Below, piece after piece: positions 1-6,772 of a stretch of 16,968 bases of DNA. The stretch lies in assembly GCA_050303435.1 (NCBI GenBank), contig JBNLBT010000070.1, positions 1-16,968 on the forward strand, given 5' to 3'. The notes below the pieces were generated by a model. It was given only the letters and a program-made list of their open reading frames with translations, was not told the origin of the DNA and did not search any database. The stretch comes from JBNLBT01 sp050303435 (GTDB lineage Bacteria; Pseudomonadota; Gammaproteobacteria; Xanthomonadales; Marinicellaceae). The position numbers were made by a program, and so were the translations under genes. Position 1 is the first letter of the stretch; each line of letters begins with the position of its first letter.

Positions 1-2
1 TC

Positions 3-227
3 CGCCTCGCACAGACCGACACCACGCACCTCTCGGCGCCGGGGTTCGCGGGAGTCTTCCGGGTCGCCTACCTGCCCGACGCGTCCATGGAGCCGGTGCT
101 CGACCGGTACAGCGGCTGCTTCCCGACGGGCGGGGAGGCCGCGCTGAACCAGCGCAACCGCATTTGCGCGCCCGCTGAAGCGCGGCCGTCTTTTGCTCGG
201 GCAGGAGGCCCGATGCAAAAGCAATAG
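3..227 (+). CDS. C-terminal end of an unrecognised GC-rich protein (partial)
   Basis: An open frame enters from the left window edge and ends at TAG 225-227, giving 74 residues. It includes 'VFRVAYLPDASMEPVLDRY' near the middle. Codon third positions are almost all G or C up to about position 160, as expected for a gene from a high-GC genome, then this bias fades. I do not recognise the family and assign no function. The first 180 bases are about 72% G+C, clearly above the rest of the window. The stop lies one base before the end of the convergent DUF6916 gene. The reading frame may be a true gene end, a fragment of transferred DNA, or one side of an assembly misjoin near 155-180. The last 20 codons may not be genuine coding sequence. 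Confidence 0.4.
   Translation, partial: RLAQTDTTHLSAPGFAGVFRVAYLPDASMEPVLDRYSGCFPTGGEAALNQRNRICAPAEARPSFARAGGPMQKQ
190..221. other. Imperfect 13-bp hairpin between convergent genes
   Basis: Arms CTTTTGCTCGGGC (190-202) and GCCCGA-T-GCAAAAG (208-221) pair with one bulged T and a 5-base loop. The T-run lies inside the stem on the left arm, so it is not a canonical intrinsic terminator in either direction. It could still end transcription of one or both convergent genes. Confidence 0.4.
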
Positions 228-228
228 A

Positions 229-525
229 CTAGTTAAACAACACCTCAAAATGCAAAGCATTGTCGATTTGATTCACCGGCACCATGAACACCGGCATGGC
301 ATCCAGGCCCTCGCCACTGATGTGCACAATGCCTTGCGAATCTACCGGTGAATCAACAATGCTCAACAGCATTGCAAATGAGGTTTTACCCGGACTGTGG
401 GAGTTGACCGGTTTGACCTCCTTGATCTGCGCTGTGGCCTCGCCGTTGGGGGTCTGCACCTGTAATTGCTGCATCTGGCTTAAATGATCAAACAGATTCC
501 GGTGTGCGTCGTGTGTGTCGTTCAT
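229..525 (-). CDS. DUF6916-like small protein
   Basis: This 98-residue protein starts at ATG 523-525 (MNDTHDAHR...) after a weak AACAGG ribosome site. An upstream in-frame start at 678 would add 51 residues rich in Cys and Arg that do not look like protein, so I reject it. The order of elements matches the DUF6916 pattern as I remember it: an N-terminal 'F.HL...LQVQTP' strand pair, 'PGKTSFAMLLSI' in the middle, then 'DSQGIVHISGEGL', 'VFMVPVNQ' and a terminal 'HFEVLFN'. DUF6916 proteins are small cytoplasmic beta-rich proteins of unknown function, often near phage-tail-like genes; nothing here shows such a neighbour. No signal peptide or membrane segment is visible. It is divergent from the DUF885 gene. 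Confidence 0.7.
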   Translation of the reverse strand: MNDTHDAHRNLFDHLSQMQQLQVQTPNGEATAQIKEVKPVNSHSPGKTSFAMLLSIVDSPVDSQGIVHISGEGLDAMPVFMVPVNQIDNALHFEVLFN

Positions 526-848
526 GCCTGTTTCATGGAAAGGATTCAATGCTGCATTGTACCGCACCTGCGCGCCCGATTCACGCGACTCGCCGTGCGG
601 CTGCAGCCGTTTAATCGAGTAACAAACCGGGACACCAATCGTCCCTTTCAGGAGACAGGCAGGACAGCCAATGAACACCCCGAAGCAACCGGTGCTGTGA
701 TGTGGACAAGGTTGAATGATGTGCGATGCTTTTGCGCCGATGTCGATTTAACTCAGTTCACAACTTTCAGGCCATGACCGCTCCGGTGATCTGTGTTACA
801 TTGAGCCGATCCTTTTTCCGAATTAAAACCTTTGAGGGAGACGTGCCC
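526..848. other. Divergent intergenic spacer
   Basis: This 323-bp spacer lies between the DUF6916-like gene (minus) and the DUF885 gene (plus). It should hold promoters for both. The only clear signal is an extended -10 for the plus gene (794-802). Short open frames run through it in several frames, but none has a convincing ribosome site or a protein-like translation. Confidence 0.5.
794..802 (+). promoter_or_regulatory. Extended -10 promoter for the DUF885 gene
   Basis: TGTTACATT fits an extended -10 (TG-N-TACATT), with transcription expected to start near 809. No good -35 is present 17 bp upstream, which is typical of extended -10 promoters. The GAGGGAG ribosome site lies near 834 and the ATG at 849, giving a leader of about 40 bases. 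Confidence 0.4.
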
Positions 849-2648
849 ATGAAAACCGTTTGGAAATCCATCAAGCGACTGTTGCTGGTGGCCTTATTGG
901 CCGGTCTGGTGTTTGCCATCAATCTGATCTGGTTCAGGCCATTTTTTATCAGCCATTTCTACGACAAGATATTCTTCGAATTCGCCTGGCACAAGCCGCA
1001 ACTGCTCAGCAGCATGGGCATTGGCTGGTTCAATGATCAATTGGACGACACCTCACCGGAAGCCAGCGAACGCGACAAGGTCTTGTTGCAGAAGGACTAC
1101 AAACAGCTGCTGGAATACGACCGCAGTTCGCTGAGTGGCCAGGCCGCGCTGTCTTACGACATCCTGGAATATTTCCTTAAACAGCAAATGGAAGACCTGC
1201 AATTTGAGCACCACGGCTACTCAATGACGCAGCGCGGTGGCAGTTACCTCGGCCTGATCAGTTTCATGACCAACGACCACCAAATTGAATCGGAAGAAGA
1301 CGCCGAAGATTATCTGTCCCGCGTGGCGCAGTTTGACGATCGCTTCGACTCCACCATGCACTGGGTCAATGTGGAGCGTGAAATGGGCGTGATTCCGCCG
1401 GATTTTATTGTCTCGAAAGTATTGGAAAATTTACACAACATCCGCGACAACCCGGTTGAATCGCACCCGTTGATGGTGGATTTCAGCGACAAGGTCAAGG
1501 CCCTGGATGACATCGATGCGACGCGCAAGGACGCCTTGCTGGCCAGCATGCGCTCGCACATTGAAAACGTGGTCAATCCGGCCTACGACCGGCTGCTGGA
1601 CTTGTTTGAAGAATTGCAGAGTGTGGCCACAGCGGACGCCGGCGTGTGGAAACTGCCCGACGGCGCGCGTTATTATCAAAACCGCATCAAGTCCATGACC
1701 ACCACGGACTACACCGCCGAGGAGCTGCACCAGATCGGCTTGCGAGAAGTCAACCGCATCGTCGGCGAGATGCGCGACATTCTGAGCAGTGAAGGCTACA
1801 GCGGGGCCAGCGTGGGCGAAATGATGGCGCAACTGAATGAAGAAGAGCGCTTTCTTTACCCCGACACCGACGCCGGGCGTGAGCAGATTCTCAGCGACTA
1901 TCAACGCATCATCGATGAAATCGACGCTGGCATGGATCAATCCTTTGACATCCGCCCGAAATCCGGTGTTGAAGTCAAGCGCGTGCCTGAATACGCCGAA
2001 AAAACCTCTTCGGGGGCCTACTATCAGGGGCCGGCACTGGACGGCTCACGCCCCGGTGTGTTTTTCGCCAATCTCTACGACATCAAAGCCACCCCCAAAT
2101 TCGGCATGCGCACGCTGGCCTATCATGAAGCGGTGCCGGGGCACCATTTCCAGATCGCCATCAAGACCGAATTGCAGGGCCTGCCGCGGTTTCGCAATTT
2201 CGTCGGATTCACAGCCTATTCCGAAGGCTGGGCGCTGTACGCCGAACGCCTGGCCTGGGAAATGGGCTTCCAGCAGGACCCCTTTGACAACCTGGGCCGG
2301 CTGCAGGCCGAACTGATGCGCGCCGTGCGCCTGGTGGTTGACACCGGCATTCATCACAAGCGCTGGTCGCGTGAACGCGCCATTGAATACATGGCCTCAA
2401 CCACCGGCATGGCCATGAGCGATGTGGAGTCGGAAATCGAGCGCTACATCGTCTGGCCCGGCCAGGCCCTGGCTTATAAAGTGGGCATGATCAAAATTCT
2501 TGAATTGCGCGACAAGGCCCAACGCGCGCTGGGGGAAAACTACGACATTCGAACCTTTCACAATGTGGTGTTGAAGAACGGCGCCCTGCCGCTGGTGCTG
2601 CTGGAACGCGAGGTTGACAGCTACATCGCCAAAGGCGGCAAGATCTGA
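849..2648 (+). CDS. DUF885 family membrane-anchored putative metallopeptidase
   Basis: This 599-residue protein starts at ATG 849-851, 7-8 bases after GAGGGAG. The open frame extends upstream to 726, but that stretch lacks a ribosome site and precedes the positively charged membrane anchor. Residues about 9-29 (KRLLLVALLAGLVF...) form a single N-terminal transmembrane helix, so the bulk probably sits in the periplasm. The DUF885 hallmarks are present: H426-E427-A-V-P-G-H432-H433 followed by FQ, and E459-G-W-A-L-Y-A-E466. In this family they resemble the zinc-binding HExxx(H) and downstream Glu of gluzincin-like peptidases. Length is typical for the family. Substrate is unknown; exported peptide hydrolysis is an inference from the motif. 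It looks monocistronic and is followed directly by a strong terminator. Confidence 0.85.
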   Translation: MKTVWKSIKRLLLVALLAGLVFAINLIWFRPFFISHFYDKIFFEFAWHKPQLLSSMGIGWFNDQLDDTSPEASERDKVLLQKDYKQLLEYDRSSLSGQAALSYDILEYFLKQQMEDLQFEHHGYSMTQRGGSYLGLISFMTNDHQIESEEDAEDYLSRVAQFDDRFDSTMHWVNVEREMGVIPPDFIVSKVLENLHNIRDNPVESHPLMVDFSDKVKALDDIDATRKDALLASMRSHIENVVNPAYDRLLDLFEELQSVATADAGVWKLPDGARYYQNRIKSMTTTDYTAEELHQIGLREVNRIVGEMRDILSSEGYSGASVGEMMAQLNEEERFLYPDTDAGREQILSDYQRIIDEIDAGMDQSFDIRPKSGVEVKRVPEYAEKTSSGAYYQGPALDGSRPGVFFANLYDIKATPKFGMRTLAYHEAVPGHHFQIAIKTELQGLPRFRNFVGFTAYSEGWALYAERLAWEMGFQQDPFDNLGRLQAELMRAVRLVVDTGIHHKRWSRERAIEYMASTTGMAMSDVESEIERYIVWPGQALAYKVGMIKILELRDKAQRALGENYDIRTFHNVVLKNGALPLVLLEREVDSYIAKGGKI

Positions 2649-2653
2649 TGCAT

Positions 2654-2692
2654 CACCGGTGCACCCGAGCGGCGGGTGCACCGGTGCGTTTT
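2654..2692 (+). terminator. Rho-independent terminator after the DUF885 gene
   Basis: A perfect 14-bp inverted repeat, CACCGGTGCACCCG (2654-2667) and its complement (2673-2686), with a 5-base loop is followed by CG then TTTT (2689-2692). It begins 6 bases after the stop codon. The convergent SRPBCC gene ends at 2737. In that direction the stem is not followed by a T-run, so it mainly serves the plus strand. Confidence 0.8.
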
Positions 2693-2736
2693 GCTTCGAA
2701 CGGCTGCAAGGCCTTGTCCTGAAGCCTTATCCAATC

Positions 2737-3243
2737 TCAGTCAAAGCGCGCGGCCAAGCCGTTTTGCTGAATGCTTTGCACCTGGTCAACCACTGGTGCC
2801 AATGCCTGCATTCCGCCAGCGATGCTGCCGGTGACCTGGTACTGCTGCACCACTCGGGTGCCGCCGTTTTCGTTGGCGGTGAAGGTCCACGACATGCCGC
2901 CGTGAATGCCCATCATCTGCAGCGGGCCCAACCCGCCGATCAGGCGAACTTCCTTGCCTGGATCCACGTAACTTACGGTCATGTGCACGGCTTCACGGCG
3001 GCCGTTCTTCTCACAAAAACAGCCCCCCGCCCTGGCCTTGATGGACAAGCCGGCGGCGTCACCGAACCAGGTGTGTTCATCGTTCCACCATTCACCGACC
3101 TTGAGAAATTGTTTGTACACCGCCATCGGCGGTGCCTGAATGTCCGTTTCGATGCGAATCTGAAACCCCTGCGCGTCGCTGCGCACCACTTCCGCCTGCG
3201 CAGCGGCTGACAGAACCAATAAACACAAAACCGAGCATTTCAT
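2737..3243 (-). CDS. Exported SRPBCC (START/Bet v 1-like) protein
   Basis: This 168-residue protein starts at ATG 3241-3243 behind a good CAGGAGA site; the open frame reaches 3285, but that extension has no ribosome site. Residues 1-17 (MKCSVLCLLVLSAAAQA) are a clear Sec signal peptide ending in an AQA cleavage site. The mature part follows the polyketide-cyclase/SRPBCC layout: 'IRIETDIQAPPMAVYKQFL' helix-grip start, 'VGEWWNDEHTW', 'GGCFCE', 'VSYVDPGKEVRLIGGLGPLQ', 'MSWTFTANENGGTRVVQQYQVTG', and a long C-terminal helix. Such proteins bind hydrophobic ligands in a cavity; the ligand here cannot be read from sequence. It lies 96 bp downstream of the HzsA-related gene on the same strand and may be partly co-transcribed with it, although the spacer has its own promoter-like TCACAAT. 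Confidence 0.8.
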   Translation of the reverse strand: MKCSVLCLLVLSAAAQAEVVRSDAQGFQIRIETDIQAPPMAVYKQFLKVGEWWNDEHTWFGDAAGLSIKARAGGCFCEKNGRREAVHMTVSYVDPGKEVRLIGGLGPLQMMGIHGGMSWTFTANENGGTRVVQQYQVTGSIAGGMQALAPVVDQVQSIQQNGLAARFD

Positions 3244-3339
3244 CGCGCGTCTCCTGCACTGGTGAAAAACTGCATTGTGACACAAAACCGCCCGGCTTCG
3301 CAGCCCTTTGGCTCGAAAGAGTTGCGCTGCGCCAGGGAT

Positions 3340-5706
3340 TTACTCAAATCCATTGGCGTAGATCAAATCCCCCAGATTTTGTTGCCAGTGATTGAGCAAA
3401 ATCCGCAAGGCTTCCGGCGGATTCTGTGGCGCCGGGTTGCCGAGCTGGTCGGCGTCGTTGATGCCGTGACAGGCGGCGCACACGCGAATTTCACCGGCCT
3501 GGAAATTCACCCACACGCGTTCCTTGACCACGCCAAATCCGGCGGCGTCGGTCAATTGCCAGGTCAGCGCCCGATTGGCCGGCACGATGGCCGCCACCGA
3601 ACCGTCGGCCGCCACCTTGAAATAGGCGCCGGCGTGCGCGGGGTTGGGCACACCGGACACCGGTGGATTGAAGCCATCGGCCGCGTGCAGCGGCACCGGC
3701 TTGACTGCACGTCCCGGCTTGTTGGCGTGGTCGCGCACCAGATCGCCCTGAAAAATTTCCCAGAACGGCACGTCATACACCGGGTCACTGCCGTTGACCA
3801 CGGTCGATGCCCCTCCGGGCACATTCAGGTTGTACGGCTGTTGCTGATCCGCGGCGTCGCGGCGGGTGACGTTGCGGCTGACAATCAGGGCCAGTGAGCG
3901 GCTTTTCAATTGCGCCTGAAAGGCCGCCGGATTCACGCCTTCCTGTTGGAATATGGTCTGTTCCGGCAACGGCAGCGCCGCAACGGCCGGCACCGGCTTG
4001 ACGCGCGCCGCCACCCGCTGTGGATACAACTGCCACATTGGTCCGCTGTAATGCACCGGCACCGCGCCCTGGGCGGTGTTGACCCCATCGCCGTTGCCCC
4101 AGTGAAACAGGCTGCGTTCAATCAGCGGCGTGACCTGCGGGCCGGCCTGCAACAGGCCCTGACCATCGGACACCAGTTGCACCAGCTGAAAATTGTAGTT
4201 GGGCAACAGATTCACCTGATCGTTGACCGAGGCCAGATTGGTGGTGTAATCGGTGCACTGACTGCCGTTGTGGTACACCACGGTGTCCGAATGCGCAGAC
4301 AACAGCTGACCGTTGCTCAAAGGCAGGATGTGCCGATGCCGACCGCCGTAGCCATTGGCCGGATGATCGCACTGACCATTGCCGTCGCCCTGCACAAATT
4401 GCGCGTCGTAATCGGTGACCTGCTGAATCGGCATTTGACTCGGCGAACGCCCGGGTTCAGCGAACATCTTGTAGACCCGACCGCTGCCCTGGGCGCCAAA
4501 ATGCGGCGCGTCAACAAAGTAGTATTGCTGCGGATTCAGGGGATCCGGCGTGATGCGCATCATGTGACCCGCCGCGGCGTGCGCCTGCGAGGAGCTGCCC
4601 AGTGCCGCGTCGTTCATAAAGCTTGGCCACACGTAACTCATCAGTTCATGCCGGCCGATGTGGTTGAGTGTCTCCACGCCGGTGAAATCCGCGGCGTTCA
4701 TTTGCCAGGCGATGAAAAATTTGAAATTGAACGAGGACATCGGGCCGTAGGGCGATGCCACCGGATTGGTTTCATTGCCGCGCGGTTCGGGAAAATACTC
4801 AAACGCCTGGGGCAGTTGGCCGGCGTTGGCCGCTTCGCTGGCCCAGTCAATGGCAAAGCCGGAATCCAGAAACAAATCCTGTTCCAGGTGATCCCAGGCA
4901 CTGAACAGCAGGCGGCCGTGGTCATCGATCACCGGTTCAAACGCGCCGGAGGGTGATTGCACCAGCAGGCGCATGTCCCCACCGATGGCGTCCAGCAACC
5001 ACAGACCGCCGGTGGTCAGTGCGCGGTCGTATTCGTCGCGCAGTGGATTCAAATGCACGGCATTGACGCCGGCGTGCGGAATGTCGGTGCTGACGATGAA
5101 GTGGTCATCCTGCAAGGCGTAAATGGCGTCGACGTAATTGTAATCCTCGTGCTGGTGTGGGATTTTACGCAAGCTGCTGGCATCGTTCAGTCCCAGTCCG
5201 CAGATTTCATGCAATTGCCAGCGCGCGTCTGTCACGTAGTCAAACTGCGCCGAAGGTGCCCTTTGTGCCAAGGAAAAAACCACGCATTGGGCGTCCCAGC
5301 GAATCGCCGGCGAGCGCACCGCAATGGCATTCGCTCCGAACTGCTGTTCGGCGGCCAGGCCCAGGCCTTGCTCACGGGTCAGGTTGCGCAGACAGCCGGC
5401 CGGAATCGATGCATCACATCCGGGCGGGTACATCAGCCACAGATCGCCGCCGCGACCGGCGTTGTCCGGATTGGCAATGTGGTTGCCAAAGGATGAAGTG
5501 GCCACTTCAAAATCCGATGCCAACGGCTGCTGGGTGACAAAAACGATCGGCTCGCCGAGGGCCGCGGCCGCGGCGGGGATGGTGTAGTTCTGCGGTTCAG
5601 TCAGGTTCACGCAGCGGTCCAGCCCCGTGCCGGCAACCGCGTTTGGGGCGGCATTGCCCAGCCCACACAACAAACAGCCCAGCAGGGCCGCATTGATTTT
5701 TTTCAT
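3340..5706 (-). CDS. HzsA-related exported protein with one c-type haem motif
   Basis: This 788-residue protein starts at ATG 5704-5706, 5 bases after GAGG; an in-frame GTG two codons earlier is less likely. Residues 1 to about 23 form a Sec signal peptide. The body resembles HzsA-related proteins (hydrazine synthase alpha subunit-like): 'GGDLWLMYPPG' and 'LRNLTREQGLG' near the N-terminus, 'IRWDAQCVVFS', 'QHEDYNYVDAIYAL', and 'LLFSAWDHLEQDL'. These look like beta-propeller blades. A haem attachment site C743-A-A-C-H747 lies 42 residues from the end, so the protein should be a periplasmic or surface monohaem cytochrome-like protein. It ends in DLIYANGFE (780-788), resembling a C-terminal tail I know from exported Xanthomonadales/Marinicella proteins. 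True hydrazine synthase has more haems and partner subunits, absent here, so anammox activity is not implied. Confidence 0.75.
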   Translation of the reverse strand: MKKINAALLGCLLCGLGNAAPNAVAGTGLDRCVNLTEPQNYTIPAAAAALGEPIVFVTQQPLASDFEVATSSFGNHIANPDNAGRGGDLWLMYPPGCDASIPAGCLRNLTREQGLGLAAEQQFGANAIAVRSPAIRWDAQCVVFSLAQRAPSAQFDYVTDARWQLHEICGLGLNDASSLRKIPHQHEDYNYVDAIYALQDDHFIVSTDIPHAGVNAVHLNPLRDEYDRALTTGGLWLLDAIGGDMRLLVQSPSGAFEPVIDDHGRLLFSAWDHLEQDLFLDSGFAIDWASEAANAGQLPQAFEYFPEPRGNETNPVASPYGPMSSFNFKFFIAWQMNAADFTGVETLNHIGRHELMSYVWPSFMNDAALGSSSQAHAAAGHMMRITPDPLNPQQYYFVDAPHFGAQGSGRVYKMFAEPGRSPSQMPIQQVTDYDAQFVQGDGNGQCDHPANGYGGRHRHILPLSNGQLLSAHSDTVVYHNGSQCTDYTTNLASVNDQVNLLPNYNFQLVQLVSDGQGLLQAGPQVTPLIERSLFHWGNGDGVNTAQGAVPVHYSGPMWQLYPQRVAARVKPVPAVAALPLPEQTIFQQEGVNPAAFQAQLKSRSLALIVSRNVTRRDAADQQQPYNLNVPGGASTVVNGSDPVYDVPFWEIFQGDLVRDHANKPGRAVKPVPLHAADGFNPPVSGVPNPAHAGAYFKVAADGSVAAIVPANRALTWQLTDAAGFGVVKERVWVNFQAGEIRVCAACHGINDADQLGNPAPQNPPEALRILLNHWQQNLGDLIYANGFE

Positions 5707-5957
5707 GTCCACCTCTGATTTATTTTTTCATTTTGCACATCCATGTAAATGGTTCTAAACCGCCAATGCGCACAATTATTTCAATCGATTCGCATCGGCT
5801 CCATTGTATGCCCTTTAAACTCTGCAAACGCAAAACCACGTCACATCCGCCAATAAATTTTCCAAACCGATGCGATTTTTTTTGCACACCGCAGCAGTGG
5901 CATTGCACCAATGGGCTTAATTCTTGTCCATGGACACATGACGTCAGTGAATCTTCA
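5707..5957. other. Divergent AT-richer spacer
   Basis: This 251-bp spacer separates the HzsA-related gene (minus) from the L,D-transpeptidase gene (plus). It is noticeably AT-richer than its flanks. It contains a minus-strand TACAAT (complement of 5803-5808) that could be a -10 for the HzsA-related gene, with no strong -35. A 12-bp palindrome at 5925-5936 sits just upstream of the L,D-transpeptidase start. Confidence 0.45.
5925..5936. promoter_or_regulatory. 12-bp palindrome upstream of the L,D-transpeptidase gene
   Basis: TGTCCATGGACA is a perfect palindrome ending 21 bases before the ATG of the L,D-transpeptidase gene. The position suits an operator, but it matches no regulator site I can name and may be chance. 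Confidence 0.25.
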
Positions 5958-6686
5958 ATGAACCGGTTGGCACGGTTACTTGCCATTGGGTGCATTGCCT
6001 TGTTGCTGTGCGCGCGCGTCGCTGCGCAGGTTCAAATGCCGCACAGCCAGCGCGCGCAAGACGCCATGCAGCGTGTCACGCCGACGCTGCGCGCCGACCT
6101 GGCAGCTCAGGGACTCAGCTGGGGGACGCCAGTGTTCATGCGTGTATACAAAGACCCCGGCACACTGGAAGTGTGGCTGCAAAACAGCCGCAATCAATTT
6201 CAATTGTTCCGCCGCTACCCGGTGTGTTATTTTTCCGGCCAGCCGGGGCCCAAAGTGCGTGAGGGCGACCTGCAAAGCCCGGAAGGGTTTTATTTTGTCA
6301 CGCCGGCGCGACTCAACCCGTTCAGTCGGTTCCACCTGTCTTTCAACCTCGGCTTTCCAAACGCCTACGACCGCCACCACGGCCGCACCGGCAGCGCATT
6401 GATGGTGCACGGTGACTGCGTTTCCATTGGCTGCTACGCCATGACCGATGCCGGCATCGAGGAAATCTACACCCTGGCCCACGCCGCGCTGTCCCACGGT
6501 CAACCATTTTTCCGCGTGCACGTGTTTCCATTTGAGATGACCGCGGCCAATGTGGACGCCCAACACGCGTCCCGCTGGCACGCGTTCTGGCAAAACCTGA
6601 AAGTCGGCCACGACCATTTTGAAACGCACCGCAGACCCCCGAATGTGCGGCTGCGCGACGGGCGCTACGTGTTTGATCCGGACTGA
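5958..6686 (+). CDS. YafK-like L,D-transpeptidase (YkuD family)
   Basis: This 242-residue exported protein starts at ATG 5958-5960, chosen because residues 1-23 (MNRLARLLAIGCIALLLCAR...) form a proper signal peptide. No strong ribosome site is visible. The catalytic motif of L,D-transpeptidases is clear: H151-G followed by S156-I-G-C159-Y-A-M, with Cys159 as nucleophile. 'PVFMRVYKDPGTLEVWLQ', 'FRRYPVCYFSG', 'GDLQSPEGFYFV' and 'FHLSFNLGFPNAYDR' match the YafK/DpaA branch. Enzymes of this fold form or hydrolyse bonds at diaminopimelate or D-alanine in peptidoglycan; YafK/DpaA in E. coli cleaves Braun lipoprotein from peptidoglycan. Which reaction applies here cannot be decided. It looks monocistronic, with a terminator-like hairpin at 6693-6717. 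Confidence 0.88.
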   Translation: MNRLARLLAIGCIALLLCARVAAQVQMPHSQRAQDAMQRVTPTLRADLAAQGLSWGTPVFMRVYKDPGTLEVWLQNSRNQFQLFRRYPVCYFSGQPGPKVREGDLQSPEGFYFVTPARLNPFSRFHLSFNLGFPNAYDRHHGRTGSALMVHGDCVSIGCYAMTDAGIEEIYTLAHAALSHGQPFFRVHVFPFEMTAANVDAQHASRWHAFWQNLKVGHDHFETHRRPPNVRLRDGRYVFDPD

Positions 6687-6692
6687 CATCGT

Positions 6693-6717
6693 GCGCGGGG
6701 AATCCCGGGTGCTTTTT
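6693..6717 (+). terminator. Probable terminator after the L,D-transpeptidase gene
   Basis: A short GC-rich stem (CGGG 6696-6699 with CCCG 6704-6707, loop GAAT, plus an outer 3-bp extension across a bulge) is followed by TTTTT at 6713-6717. The stem is short, so this is a moderate call. Confidence 0.45.
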
Positions 6718-6734
6718 AACGGCACGGAATTTGC

Positions 6735-6740
6735 TACAAT
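6735..6740 (+). promoter_or_regulatory. TACAAT -10 for the winged-helix/TPR gene
   Basis: TACAAT (5 of 6 with TATAAT) lies 33 bases upstream of the proposed TTG start at 6773. A -35 is not obvious at the normal distance; TGCTTT near 6709 is the nearest candidate. The start site would fall near 6747, which disfavours the upstream in-frame TTG at 6731. Confidence 0.4.
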
Positions 6741-6772
6741 GCACGGGTTGCCACCGATGCCTTGTTGACACG

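Noticed and set aside
726..848. N-terminal extension of the DUF885 protein
   Set aside because: The 41 extra codons precede a good GAGGGAG ribosome site and contain the likely promoter. The ATG at 849 begins a normal membrane anchor.
3910..4956. Long plus-strand open frame (348 codons) opposite the HzsA-related gene
   Set aside because: It is the antisense shadow of a well-supported gene. Its translation is rich in His, Arg and Val with no domain, and no ribosome site or promoter serves it.
3340..5706. Genuine hydrazine synthase alpha subunit (anammox)
   Set aside because: There is only one CxxCH motif and there are no HzsB/HzsC-like neighbours. The gammaproteobacterial context also does not fit anammox, so only family-level relatedness is claimed.
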